A stretch of 64,000 nucleotides of DNA, from positions 434,001 to 498,000 of the forward strand of contig NHZP01000014.1 of NCBI GenBank assembly GCA_003313425.1, read 5' to 3'. Each line of letters starts with the position of its first letter. Position 1 is the stretch's first letter. The stretch comes from Pseudopyrenochaeta lycopersici. Lineage: Eukaryota > Ascomycota > Dothideomycetes > Pleosporales > Pseudopyrenochaetaceae. Both the position numbers and the translations under genes were made by a program. Below the pieces are notes generated by a model, which saw only the letters and a program-made list of their open reading frames with translations, did no database searches and was not told where the DNA came from. Of this stretch, positions 43,853 through 54,379 are shown in pieces.

Positions 43853-45389
43853 TTAGTAGTTCATATTGATCATAATCGTCTTCGGTTCGGTGAATGCCCT
43901 CAGCGCATATACACCGCACTCCCTGCCCAACCCACTCTCCTTGCTACCACCAAACGGCGTCATAGTGAACATCAAACTTACGCAATTGATGCCCACCATA
44001 CCGCTGTCGAAATCGCTGGCAACCCGCAGGGCCTTGTTGATGTCTTGTGTAAACACACCGGCCATGAGGCCAAAGTTTGTGTTGTTGCTCAGTTCCATGA
44101 TTTCCTCTTCTGTCTTGAATGATTTTACAACGGACACAGGGCCGAAAATCTCTTCGCAGTGGATCTCGGACTTGGGATCGACGTCGGTGAAGACGGTGGG
44201 CTCGAGGTAGAAACCCTTGTCGCCAACGCGTTTTCCACCTACCGCGAGTGTGCCTTGACCTTGCTGTCCACGCTCGATGAAGCCTTGCACGCGTTTGAAC
44301 TGGGCTTCGTCGACAAGAGGGCCGATGTTGGTAGTTGACTCATCGGGATCGCCAATCTCCTTTGCCTTTTCTTTCATGGCGGCCTTGTACTTCTCAATGA
44401 ATTTGTCGTAAATGCCTTCTTGGACATAGACACGGCTGGCAGCGAAGCAAACCTGGCCTGTGTTCGCGGTGATGGCGTTTGAAGTCCATGTCACCGCATT
44501 GTCGAGATTGCAGTCGTCGAAGACAACAGCTGGTGATTTGCCGCCGAGTTCGAGCGTGACGCGCTTAAGATTTGACTTTGCGGCCATTTCTTGAATCTTC
44601 TTGCCTGTGGCGATGGAACCAGTGAAGGACACTTTGCGGATACGCATGTGACTTGCGATCAGGGCTCCTGTGCTGCCATCTCCAGTAAGGATCTGGAAGA
44701 CACCTGGCGGGAAACCGGCTTCTTTGATGAGGGTGCCAAGAGCAAGAGAAGAAAAGGGTGTCTTTTCAGACGGCTTGAGGATGAAGCAGTTTCCTGTAGC
44801 CAGAGCAGGCGCAGCTTTGAGCCCAATCGTGCCAATGGGACCGTTCCATGGCACGATACCGGCGGTCACACCTAGGGGCTCGTTGCGCACGATCTTGAGG
44901 AAACCATCCTCTTGTGGCCAGGACTCGCCGCCAAATTTGTCGATGAATCCAGCGTTGTATCTGAAAGTCTGTTTGTAAACGTCAGCCGCTGTCTTCTTCA
45001 TGTCGCATCCAGACATTCTCTTTTGAAAGAGAGGAACATACTTCAGCGCAAAGGCCAATCTCAAAAGCTCCAAACGCCGCGGGTGCGCCCAAACTTATTC
45101 GCGAAAGCTGCGCAATACCATCTGCATTCTTCTCGACAAGATCGGCAAACTTGTTCAAGATACCTCGACGCTGATTGGCGCCCATCTTCTTCCACGCCGG
45201 GAAGGCTTTCTCCGCTGCATCAACTGCGGCATCGACATCTTGCTCACCGGCTAGAGGTACATCGTCGGCAAGCAGCGAGCCATCCTTTGGGTTGTGAAGA
45301 GTGAGCTTCTTGGTGGATTTGGCATCGACATATTCGTTGTTGATGAAGATCTGCTTAGGCAGGTTCTTGCTGGAGTATTGGAGTGTCAT
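43853..45389 (-). CDS. NAD(P)-dependent aldehyde dehydrogenase
   Basis: Two exons (45389-45042, 44992-43853) encode 495 residues, the usual ALDH length. Markers include VPWNGPIGTIGLKAAPALATGNC, ILKPSEKTP, SFTGSIATGKKI, the general base E264 in LELGGKSPAV, the nucleophile C298 in NTGQVCFA, EEIFGPV and TPFGGSKESGLGRE. The intron has donor GTATGT and acceptor GAAG, joining IGLCAE to TAADVYKQTF. It ends NMNY with no organelle signal, so cytosolic action is likely. Placed with an alcohol dehydrogenase and an acyl-CoA ligase, it supplies the middle step from alcohol to acid to acyl-CoA. The start codon region faces another SDR gene across a 724-bp divergent promoter. Confidence 0.92.
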
Positions 45390-46113
45390 GATGAATAAAT
45401 TGGAAATCCTAACACAGCCAGAGACTGAAGAGAAGCAGTGGCGAGGAAGAAAGTTTGAGTAAGGTGGGGAGCAAGAGGGGATATATCTGATGGCTGTGGT
45501 CCAACACTTTTTGTGCACCCACACCACGCGCTGGATTAGTCGTGTCTGGCTCTTACCTAAAGCAGAAGTCTTAACTCCGGAGACAAACAGGCCCTCGACG
45601 TTTCAGTGGAGAAGCTGCGCCAAGGTCAGCACAACCTCGCCGATACCACGAAGCTGGACAGCAAGAGGGGCATCTTGATTGCCACCCTCCAAACACTTCC
45701 GCACACGCTTCAGACGCTTCCTAAGCAGTCTCACTTCTTTTCCGATCAGAAGTCTTTAATTCCGAGGCAAATCAGCTGAATCATTTCGGCCAACGACTAC
45801 TGCTATCTTGACTTATCGAGTTCCGTGGTTCCGGGAGTAAAGACGCGCTCGCGGTACGTTTTCCGCGCTTCAGTAATCCCTGCTGCAGGCGCGATTCAGC
45901 AGCTGGGGTAGTGCGGGGTAGACCGTGTCATGTTCGGATCTCCGCTTGGGACCGTTCCCAAACCATAGCATAAGTCAATAGACATGCCTTAACTCGGCCA
46001 GGGAGAGACGCTGGGGGTACACTCCGGATATGCACCCGAAGGGATACCGTGGGCGGACGGTCGGCGATAAAGTCATGTATTTGCGCATTCTCAATTACCA
46101 CGCATACCACAAA
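45390..46113. promoter_or_regulatory. Divergent promoter with an imperfect direct repeat
   Basis: Space between the ALDH and SDR starts. It contains two similar 28-29-bp blocks at 45563-45590 and 45747-45775. Both begin CAGAAGTCTT; the first continues with AACTCCGGAG, an 8-bp palindrome CTCCGGAG inside, and the second with TAATTCCGAGG. Both end with CAAA-C/T-CAG. They are candidate binding sites for a Zn2Cys6 regulator, or decayed duplicate sequence. Confidence 0.45.
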
Positions 46114-47022
46114 ATGGCTAAGAAAGTTGCATTGATCACGGGCGGGGCCTCCGGAATGGGCCTCAAGGTTGCTGAAGCACTCTCAGCCCAGACACACCAG
46201 ACTTGGGAACTACACATTGTCGACCTCAATGCAGAAGCTGGCGAGAAGGCCATCTCCAGCCTAGACAACGCTCACTTCCACCAAACGAACGTCACAAACT
46301 ATGAATCATTGGTGTCGGCGTTTGAGGCAACCTTTGCCACGGCGGGGAGGGTGGACTTTGTCTTCGCAAACGCAGGAATCGTGGAAAGAGATAATTTCTA
46401 CGAAAAGCATGATCTGGGCAAGGGGCCGCCGCCTCCGCCGAATCAATTGAGCATTGACATCAACTATAAAGCTGTAGTCAATACCTCCCATCTGGCGCTC
46501 CACTACTTTCGCAAGACCATTGCTGCTCACGGCAGAGAAAAAGTCGATCCTGTGCTTGTCATGACGGCAAGTTGCGGCGGCCTGTATCCGAGCGAGTTCT
46601 GCCCAATGTACAGCGGGAGCAAGGCAGCCGTGATTCAGTTCAACAGAGCAATCACCGTGGCGTATCACCACGAGGGGATACGGACGTTTGCAACATGCCC
46701 CGGCACCATCAAGACCGGCCTGTTGAGTACAGAGGAGTGGCAGAGTTTCCCAGAGGAATATTTCACGCCTGTGGAGACACTGGTAGATGCAGTAGTCAAG
46801 TTGGTGGATGGCGGGGACATTACGGACGCCAAAGGGAGGAAAGTCAGCAAGGCGGATAACTGGGGGTTAACAGTTGAGGTAAATGGGAAGAACTTCTACT
46901 TCAGAGATCAGGTGCCGTTCTGTGATGAGAATATGGAGGCCATGATGAAGAATACTAGTATGAGTAAGCAGATTGCCAGGATTGAGAAGACGAAACTGGA
47001 GCAGTCGAATGGCATTGCATGA
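46114..47022 (+). CDS. Short-chain dehydrogenase, 15-PGDH-like
   Basis: Single-exon gene for 302 residues. Cofactor motif ITGGASGMGLKVAEAL, then HIVDLNAEAG with an Asp that favours NAD, FANAGIVERDNFYE, the serine in MTASCGG and catalytic Y-S-G-S-K. The C-terminal extension (TPVETLVDAVVKLVDGGD ... KADNWGLTVEVNGKNFYFRDQ) is typical of 15-hydroxyprostaglandin-dehydrogenase-like fungal SDRs that oxidise hydroxyls to ketones. I chose the ATG at 46114 because it starts directly at the Rossmann strand (MAKKVALITGG); an upstream ATG at 46030 would add 28 residues that lack family character. No PTS1 (ends SNGIA). Confidence 0.88.
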   Translation: MAKKVALITGGASGMGLKVAEALSAQTHQTWELHIVDLNAEAGEKAISSLDNAHFHQTNVTNYESLVSAFEATFATAGRVDFVFANAGIVERDNFYEKHDLGKGPPPPPNQLSIDINYKAVVNTSHLALHYFRKTIAAHGREKVDPVLVMTASCGGLYPSEFCPMYSGSKAAVIQFNRAITVAYHHEGIRTFATCPGTIKTGLLSTEEWQSFPEEYFTPVETLVDAVVKLVDGGDITDAKGRKVSKADNWGLTVEVNGKNFYFRDQVPFCDENMEAMMKNTSMSKQIARIEKTKLEQSNGIA

Positions 47023-47105
47023 CGAGGGTGGATCATTCAAGGTAATCTATAATGAAGAGTGATAAAACGTCAGATAATCTGAACACAATGAAAAGTACAT
47101 ATTGT

Positions 47106-48049
47106 CTACAGCTTGGACTGCCTCCCAGCAGCGAACCTCACACCCCCATCAAGAGCAATGTCTTCTCCATTGACATACGCTCCTGCCGGGCTAGCCAAGT
47201 ACACCATGACACCGGCAATATCCTCCGGCTCACCCAACCGTTTCCGTGGATTCCAGTCCTCGAGCTCCTGCTGCCCTCCAAGTGCCTCAATCAGGCCGTT
47301 GGCCAACTTGGACGGGAAGAAGCCGGGCGCAACGGTATTAGTAGTGATGTTTCTTGGCCCCAGCTCGACGGCGAGTTGCCGTGACATGTGGTGTGCTGCT
47401 GCCTTGGAGACGCTGTACATTATCGTGCCGTGCTCGCCGACGTGGGGGACGGTTGTGCCGGCGACAGACGAGACGATGATGATGCGTGAAGGGTCGGCAC
47501 GTGTGCCGGCGCGCTCGAGGAGAGGTGTAAATCTGCAGAGTTGGTCATGTTTCCCATTGCGAGAGCGTTTACAGTGACTTACAGTCTTGCCAAGTTGAAG
47601 ACGCCTCGCACGTTCAGATCCAGCACCTTCTTGCTCGACCAGTCTGGTGTTGGTTCAAATGGACCGCCCCAAGTCGCTCCTGCATTGCACACCAGAATGT
47701 CGAGCTTATCGTCTGTTTCCTGCACCTTCTTCACCAGCCTCGCAATGTCGTCAGTGTCGGCGACATTTGCTGCGATACCGACTGCGTGTCCAGAGACGGG
47801 GAGCTTGTTCAGCTTCTCGACAGCTTGATCGATGCCTTGTGGTCCTTCGTTCTTGCGCGCCGAGATGAAGACTTTCTTTGCACCCGCTAGGAGGAAGGCG
47901 GTCGCGGTATGTAGTCCAAGGCCTCTTGAGCCTATTTTCACTTGTCAATATACAGCTGTCTTGTTGCAACGGCAAAGCTCACCTCCAGTTACTAGCGCGA
48001 CTTTGCCATCGAGGCTGAACATGCGATTGAAGTTCTTTATTTCAGACAT
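47106..48049 (-). CDS. Short-chain dehydrogenase (RhlG-like) with C-terminal SKL
   Basis: Three exons (48049-47983, 47931-47583, 47532-47106) encode 280 residues. The first intron splits the cofactor motif; joined it reads ALVTGGSRGLGLHTATAF, followed by ISARKNE, NVADTDD, CNAGATWGGPFEPTPD, the serine in IIIVSSVAG and Y-S-V-S-K-A-A. The arrangement resembles fungal beta-ketoacyl or RhlG-like reductases. The last residues are Q-S-K-L, a canonical PTS1, so the enzyme should act in peroxisomes. It is divergent from the acyl-CoA ligase, which also carries a PTS1, with 342 bp between their starts. A hydroxyacyl/ketoacyl step during peroxisomal breakdown is a reasonable inference. Confidence 0.9.
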
Positions 48050-48391
48050 GATGACCAGTTATTCAGTAAAGAAGAATGCACGATACAAGAGCAGGCGAAA
48101 GTTGGGAGTTATTTGCGCCATCTTGAATATTTCGCTGAGGTAGCAAGCTCGAGTTGGGGAGCTCGGTTTGTGGAGAACGACATCCTCGGTTTGTGCAACC
48201 CCGCAACTTTCTCGTCTTTGCCGGAATTGCTCAGCACCCGCCTGAATCCAAATTTCATCATTTGTTATAAACTGGAGACTCACAAGGCGAGCAAGGCCTT
48301 TTGCTTCCGAAGAATTGCCCTCTCTATCTCTGAGTTGTTGTTGCCTCTGACCTGACTGACTCGTAGCGTTGTTTGTGCCATAGTCGCAAAC
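48050..48391. promoter_or_regulatory. Divergent promoter of two peroxisomal-type genes
   Basis: This 342-bp space separates the SKL-tagged SDR and the AKL-tagged ligase. It contains an exact 11-bp direct repeat, CTCGGTTTGTG at 48162-48172 and 48185-48195, offset by 23 bp, about two helical turns. That spacing suits binding of two regulator molecules on one DNA face and could coordinate the pair. Confidence 0.5.
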
Positions 48392-50231
48392 ATGCCCTTC
48401 TCCTCACCACACCCAGCATTGGACATCCCGAAGTGTAATTTGCTGGATTATTTATTTCCATCAGGCCAAACGCCTACAGATACGCCAATATGGATTGACG
48501 CAAAAGATACAAATCAGTACCTCACACCGCGGTCGTTGCTGCAATGGACAAAGCGACTCGCACTAGGCTTGGATCGCATAGGGAGCAAGCCTGGCGAAGT
48601 AGTCATGATTCTCACGCCAAATCACATCTTTGTCCCTGTTGCATATCTCGGCATTGTAGGATCGAAGCGCGTCTTCAGCGGCGGGAACCCTGCATACACA
48701 GTCTCGGGTATGTTTATTGCCCCAGCACATTTGCGATGATATCATTGGACAAGAAATACTGATGTCTGTAGAAATGATATATCAAATCTCAAATACACAA
48801 GCACAATTCATCCTCGCACACCCAACTCTCGCAAATACAGCAGTACAAGCCGCAAAAGGAGCAGGTCTACCAGATGGCCGCGTCTTTCTCTTCTCTGATG
48901 AGCCCAATGCCCCCGTAGAGGGCTGCAAGGACTGGAGAGAATTCCTCCCTTCACCATCTGAAGGTGATGCATACAATTTCCCTGCCCTATCGGAACATGA
49001 AGCCACCGTCACTAAAGCAACCGTCAATTACTCATCCGGTACTACTGGTCTGCCAAAAGGCGTCGAAGTAAGCCACTACAACTTGATCGCAAACCTCGAG
49101 CAGACTATCTTCATGCGCTATCTGCACAAACCCTGGAAAGCGGAAACACGACCCAGGGAAACGTGGATTGGTTTCCTACCACTGTACCACGCATACGGCC
49201 AGCTCTATGCGATTGCCATGGCGCAGAAACTCCAAGTGCCAATACACATTATGAAGAAATTTGAGTATGAAGAGTTTTTACGCGTCATCCAGCAACACAA
49301 AGTTACACACCTGCAAGTCGCGCCTCCCATTATGGTGATGCTGAGCAAGAGACCCGAAACAGCAAAGTACGACCTCAGCAGTGTGACAGACATCTTATGT
49401 GGTGCAGCACCATTGTCCAAAGAGCTACAAAATGAGATCAGTAAGAAGCTTAGCTGTGAAATTCTGCAGGGCTGGGGCATGACTGAAGTTACTTGTGGGG
49501 CGATCCTTGTGCCTGGCGGTACAATCGATGAGTAAGTACAACACTTTTATAGTCATTCGATGTCCGTTTGCTAATGTTGAAAATAGCTCTGGGAGTGTTG
49601 GTCAGCTTCAGCCTAACTGTGAATGCATGCTTCTCGACGATGACGGCAAGGAAGTCGCAGATGGTCAACCTGGCGAACTGTACATACGCGGGCCAAACGT
49701 CTGCATGGGATATTGGCGCAACCCACACGCGACGAAAGAGGCAATATCACCAGACGGGTGGTTGAAGACTGGCGATGTAGCTATCGTAAAGGATGGGTGG
49801 TTTTGGATTGTGGACAGGAAAAAGGTGAGCTGGCTTCTTGCATAGACTCTCATTGTGTAGTTGGCTGACCTATAACGCAGGAACTCATCAAAGTCAACGC
49901 TCTACAAGTCGCACCCGCTGAGCTCGAGGCTGTTCTTCTGGAATTTGACCCCATCGCCGACGCTGCAGCTGTGGGCATCACAATCGATGACCAGGAATGG
50001 CCGCGCGCGTACGTCACACTGAAGGACGAGTACAAAGGGAAGACAACTGCCGAGGATATCCATAAGCATATGATGATCAAGGTGGCTAAACACAAGCAGC
50101 TTGTAGGCGGCATTGAGTTTGTAGATGAAGTGCCGAAGCTGCAGTCTGGCAAAATTATGAGGAAGGTCATCAAGGACTGGGCGAAGAGGGACGCGGAGAA
50201 GATGAAGGCAGCACCAAAAGCCAAGTTATAG
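48392..50231 (+). CDS. Acyl-CoA synthetase/4-coumarate-CoA-ligase-like enzyme with C-terminal AKL
   Basis: Four exons (48392-48707, 48772-49531, 49587-49824, 49881-50231) encode 554 residues of the adenylate-forming superfamily. The P-loop reads YSSGTTGLPKGVEVSH, followed by FLPLYHAYGQ, ILCGAAPLSKEL, LQGWGMTEVTCG, the hinge GWLKTGDVAIVKDGWFWIVDRKKELIKV, and the catalytic Lys in PKLQSGKIMRK. It should activate a carboxylic acid as acyl-AMP and transfer it to CoA. The ending A-K-L is a valid PTS1, as in many fungal peroxisomal ligases. It probably loads the acid made by the cluster oxidoreductases onto CoA inside peroxisomes, where the BVMO1 and one SDR are also predicted to be. Confidence 0.92.
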
Positions 50232-51109
50232 TGTATATAGAGTTATAGAATTGTAAAAAGTTCAAGCAGAATCGCTCGGAACATTAAGAAACGTATTATG
50301 CCTAGTCATGATGAATCTTCATCCAAGTCGATGCACAAAACACACCTGGAGTGAACACTAAAAGTTCACTGTACGTGGCCGCCTTACCTGAGCTTTAGAA
50401 TTATTCGGGAGGCGCGTACGACTGACACACCCGACATACGCCTGGTCATGGGATCGCGCGTTCAAACAAGAGCTGTAACGATTCATGAGACCATCGTCAT
50501 ACCTGGGTACATGAGTGAGGAACGCGGCTACCGAGCATCCCCGGGACGTAAACAGGCAAGCGTGGCTTTCAAGCTTGTCGCGTCCCTTGATCGCGTCAGG
50601 GCTCGGAACGACCCCGCGTAAGCTCTTCCGCCCACCCCTCAGCCAAAGTATACCCCAGGTCACAGGCGTGCCCGCCGCCACAAAGTTGCCGGATAGGCGT
50701 GCTTATCAGCCTGTTTCGGCGCAGCCAATATGCTGCGCATGGCCATACAGGACTGATCGGAAGCAAATCCTGCAAGATTGGGCCTAACGTGTCCCGCATA
50801 CATCAACCAACCGGCGCACGAGGAGGTGAGCTGGGCAGGGAATTGTGTACCACATGGAGCCCGAGGGACGGTTAAAGACTCCAGAGGTATTCGTTCGTCG
50901 CACCGTAGTGGTGTGACTGCTTTGGTCCTCGTCTTTGTGGCTTTCAGCAGTAGCTTTTCTTAAAAGACCCGATCTGCTCTTCGTAAGGCTGCATATCAAT
51001 TTCTCTATACTCATTGCGCTTCCTTGCCCTTAAGTCTACAACCTTTGCATATATACAAGCCTGCTACACAACTATCTGAGCGCATTTGAACTTCTCAGCA
51101 TCCTCGCCA
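50232..51109. other. Intergenic, promoter of BVMO2
   Basis: 878 bp with only unrelated short frames on both strands (for example 50358-50681 and 50515-50787). CCCGAGGG occurs at about 50871. An AT-rich CATATATA word lies at about 51049, some 60 bp before the start codon. Confidence 0.5.
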
Positions 51110-53120
51110 ATGGCGCCCTCCGAGATGCCTAACGGCTTGAATGGCGTGAATGGTTTCGGCCATAACTTCGACTACCCGCCTGCACAAGTCGAGGGGCCGT
51201 ACAGAATTCTTAATCAGTACCACTCCAAGCCCACCAAACTGCGAGTAGCATGTGTCGGCGCCGGCGCGTCTGGTCTCTGCTTAGCATACAAAATGGAGAA
51301 GATGCTGGAACCTGGATCCTGGGAGCTGACACTCTTCGAGAAGAACGAACAGTTTGGTGGCACTTGGTACGAGAACACGTACCCGGGTGTCGCTTGCGAC
51401 ATTCCCTCACACGACTACAACTTCACATGGGATCCCAAGCCCGACTGGACACAGTTCTTCGCGTCCGGAAAGGAGATTCAAGGCTACTTTGAGAACTTTG
51501 CGAAAAGACATGGTATGTTAGGATTGGGAATGTAAGAGAATGGATGCGGAGTGCTGACCTGGAACAGGAAGCAAAAAGTACATGCAGCTGAATAGCAAAA
51601 TCACTGATGCCAACTGGAGCAGCGAGGAAGGTCGCTGGAACCTTACCATCAAGAACCCAAAGACAGGCGATGTGAGGGAAGATTGGTCACATGTTCTGGT
51701 CAACGGTTCAGGTGAGATTTTTCAACTCCTTCTATGGATATGAGCTAATGTGCGCAGGTATTCTGAACAACTGGAAGTGGCCTGATATTAAGGGTCTCCA
51801 CGATTTCAAAGGACCACTGCTACACTCTGCCTGCTGGGACCACAGTGTCGACTTTAGCGGAATCACTGCTGCTGTCATTGGCGTTGGTTCAACCAGCGTA
51901 CAGATTGTCCCATCGCTACAAAAAGTTGTCAAAGAGCTCGAGGTCTACATGCGCAGCCCGACATGGATCTCACCTCCGTTCGGCGCAGGTGCGTTGACTA
52001 ATGACCTACAGAAGGGCCAAGATGTCGACCCTGGCCAGCGCCAGTATAACTTCTCGGAGGCCGATATCAAGAAATTTACGGATGACCCAGAATACCACTT
52101 GGAGTTCCGCAAGAAGATTGAGGCTGAGATCAACAGTCTCTTTGGTATGTACCAGCAAAACTCAGAGTTGTCAAACCAGTTCAAGGATGTCATCACCAAG
52201 GAGATGCACCGCCGAATGGGTGAAGGCCACGAAGAATTGAAGAAGTTTATCATCCCCAAGTGGTCGGTAGGGTGCCGACGAATCTCACCCGGTGACGGTT
52301 TCCTGGAAGCGTTAGTCAAGGACAATGTGTCCCCAGTATTCAGCGGCATCGAGCGCGTTGTTCCAGAAGGCATCAAGACTGTTGACGGCAAGGTCCACAA
52401 GTTGGACGCAATCGTCTGTGCTACCGGATTCCAAGTCGCGTTCCAGCCAGCCTTTACAGTTCGGAACGGCGAAGGCAAATCAATCAAAGAGGACTGGACG
52501 CAGGGTCCCAACCTCTACATGGGTGTCTCCGCGCCTAGATTCCCCAATTACTATACCATTGTCGGCCCAGGCGCAACCTGGAGTAATGGCACGCTGTTGC
52601 CGTCGATCGAGACCACGGTCGAATACTCGATCAAGTGCATGAAGAAGATGCAGACTGAGGGCATCAAAGCCATGGCTGTCAAGCAGGAGGCGCTGGACGA
52701 GATCTACGCCCATTTCGATGAGTACCACAAGACGACTGTGTGGCAAGAAGAATGCCGCAGTTGGTTCAAGGACGGCCAGATCAAGAACCGCATCTACCTG
52801 TGGCCAGGCGCGGTAAGTTTTCCCATTCCAATCATTCTCCTGCTGCTTTTTACCATGGCATTTCAAGTGGTGGTTTGTTACGGTGATCGAAGACCCCGCT
52901 TCTGTGCTGGCGAACTGTTGGCTGACATGACTCGCACCAGACGATCCACTTCCTCAAATCCATCAAGACCCCGCGCTGGGAAGACTACGATTACACGTAT
53001 CGCTACAAGAACCGGTTCGCCTTCTTGGGCAACGGCGATGTCAAGGCCACGGCCTCGAAGGATGTCCTCGGCCTCAGCCCATATATTCGCAGCTGGGATC
53101 ATGAGTGGGACGTCGACTAA
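51110..53120 (+). CDS. Baeyer-Villiger-type flavin monooxygenase (BVMO2)
   Basis: Four exons (51110-51512, 51568-51711, 51758-52812, 52941-53120) encode 593 residues. FAD motif GAGASG at 50-55, then FGGTWYENTYPGVACDIPSHDYNFTW, the Baeyer-Villiger fingerprint F199-x-G-x3-H205-x3-W209 in FKGPLLHSACW, a second dinucleotide motif GVGSTS, and ATGF. The NADPH motif reads G-V-G-S-T-S, so its last Gly is replaced by Ser, a small departure from G-x-G-x-x-G. The N-terminus is Asn/Gly rich and carries no signal. The C-terminus (SWDHEWDVD) has no PTS1, unlike BVMO1, so the two probably work in different compartments or steps. The last intron (52813-52940, 128 bp) is longer than its neighbours. It stands beside the cluster regulator. 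Confidence 0.9.
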
Positions 53121-54379
53121 GCGACTCTATACATTAGCGGGAGGGGAATCGGCAGCTTCGCCCTTCACGAGGTGGGCTGGATTGAGCATGCATGGCAAAC
53201 ACGGCTGGCTGGTAGCGGGTCTTGTCTTTGGCGTTATATTCTTCGGTTGTTCGGTCTCATGCTGTGCGCACTTGCGCCAGCTGTGTTGGGATTTCAAGAT
53301 CATACTGTTCAAATCATCGATAACTTTATCAACTGATGCTCTCAGCACGTTCAGCTCAGATTGCAAGTTCAAAGCAAAACGCGGTGGCGGCGACTCTTCT
53401 ATTGCCGTTCACACACAATTCCCGCGGCATCTGTTGGGTCTGCCGCAAAACTTGCTGGGCCTCGAATATGCAGGTCTGCCGCTTGCATGTTACCTGCAGC
53501 GCAGCGGATGGTCGCTCTTGGCCTCTTCCCAAGCCCATGAACTCAACGGCTCCGACACTCCGCTTCCAGCCAATCAACGAGACCTATTCTGAACAAAGAC
53601 CCTCTCCATCTCGATTCAGCTTCACCTAGCTTTCGTTCTAACATGAGTCGCATAAGCCAGAAACATGGTGAGGGAAGCCACGAGAACGTCTGATTGGCAG
53701 TCGGGGCATGAAGTGGCTTTCCGACGAGCCCCAGACTCGTTCAGCCAAACCCTCGCGAAACCCCTGTGACCTTCGCCATCCCCTGTGACCCAACAGCATA
53801 CCCAACCAGGCATCCCACGTTGCGGGTTTAACGTCATCTTAAGGGCCTCCCGCAGGAATATATCTCTCGCCCGGCCCAAAAGGCGTGGAGAAGCGAGCAA
53901 GAAACCCTGTAGCAATCCCAGACCCCCGTGGAGCTTACCATTTCCGGTCCGAGGGCGCGCTTGTTACGCTCCCTGATTCGCTTCGCGATCTATCGGATCG
54001 TTGCGAGCAATCGGGCCGACGTCTAATCCTCTCGTGGGTGGTCTGCAAGCCGCAAATGTCCCCATCGTAACGAATGCTACTTGACCCGAAGAACCATGGA
54101 ATTGCGGGGCCCCGCCGCCACGAGTCTGGCGTGCGTTGGAGAAAAGGGCGGGCACAGACGGTTAGCGGGTTTAAGGATGGGGAACTAGACTGGGCCCTGG
54201 GGCCTTGTGCTTGCCCTGAAGCTCAATATAGTCTCGAGGTTCGCCTTCGTGCTTGCCGCGTCCCTATTGTCTTCCCCGCAAATTTTGGGTCTCTTGTATT
54301 CAGTCTTTCTCTCATATAGAAACGATATTGATACTTGACCGCCTTGAAGTCATTAAATCACTCAACGTAGCGGATAGTA
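53121..54379. other. Intergenic, promoter of the regulator
   Basis: 1.26 kb upstream of the Zn2Cys6 gene; a long upstream region is usual for such regulators. No protein-like frame is convincing. TCCGAGGG at about 53947 is a possible CGG-type site for self-regulation. Confidence 0.5.

Noticed and set aside
53121..53592. Extension of BVMO2 through a continuous frame to 53592
   Set aside because: That frame runs through the last intron. Splicing at 52813-52940 gives the family C-terminus ending at 53120.
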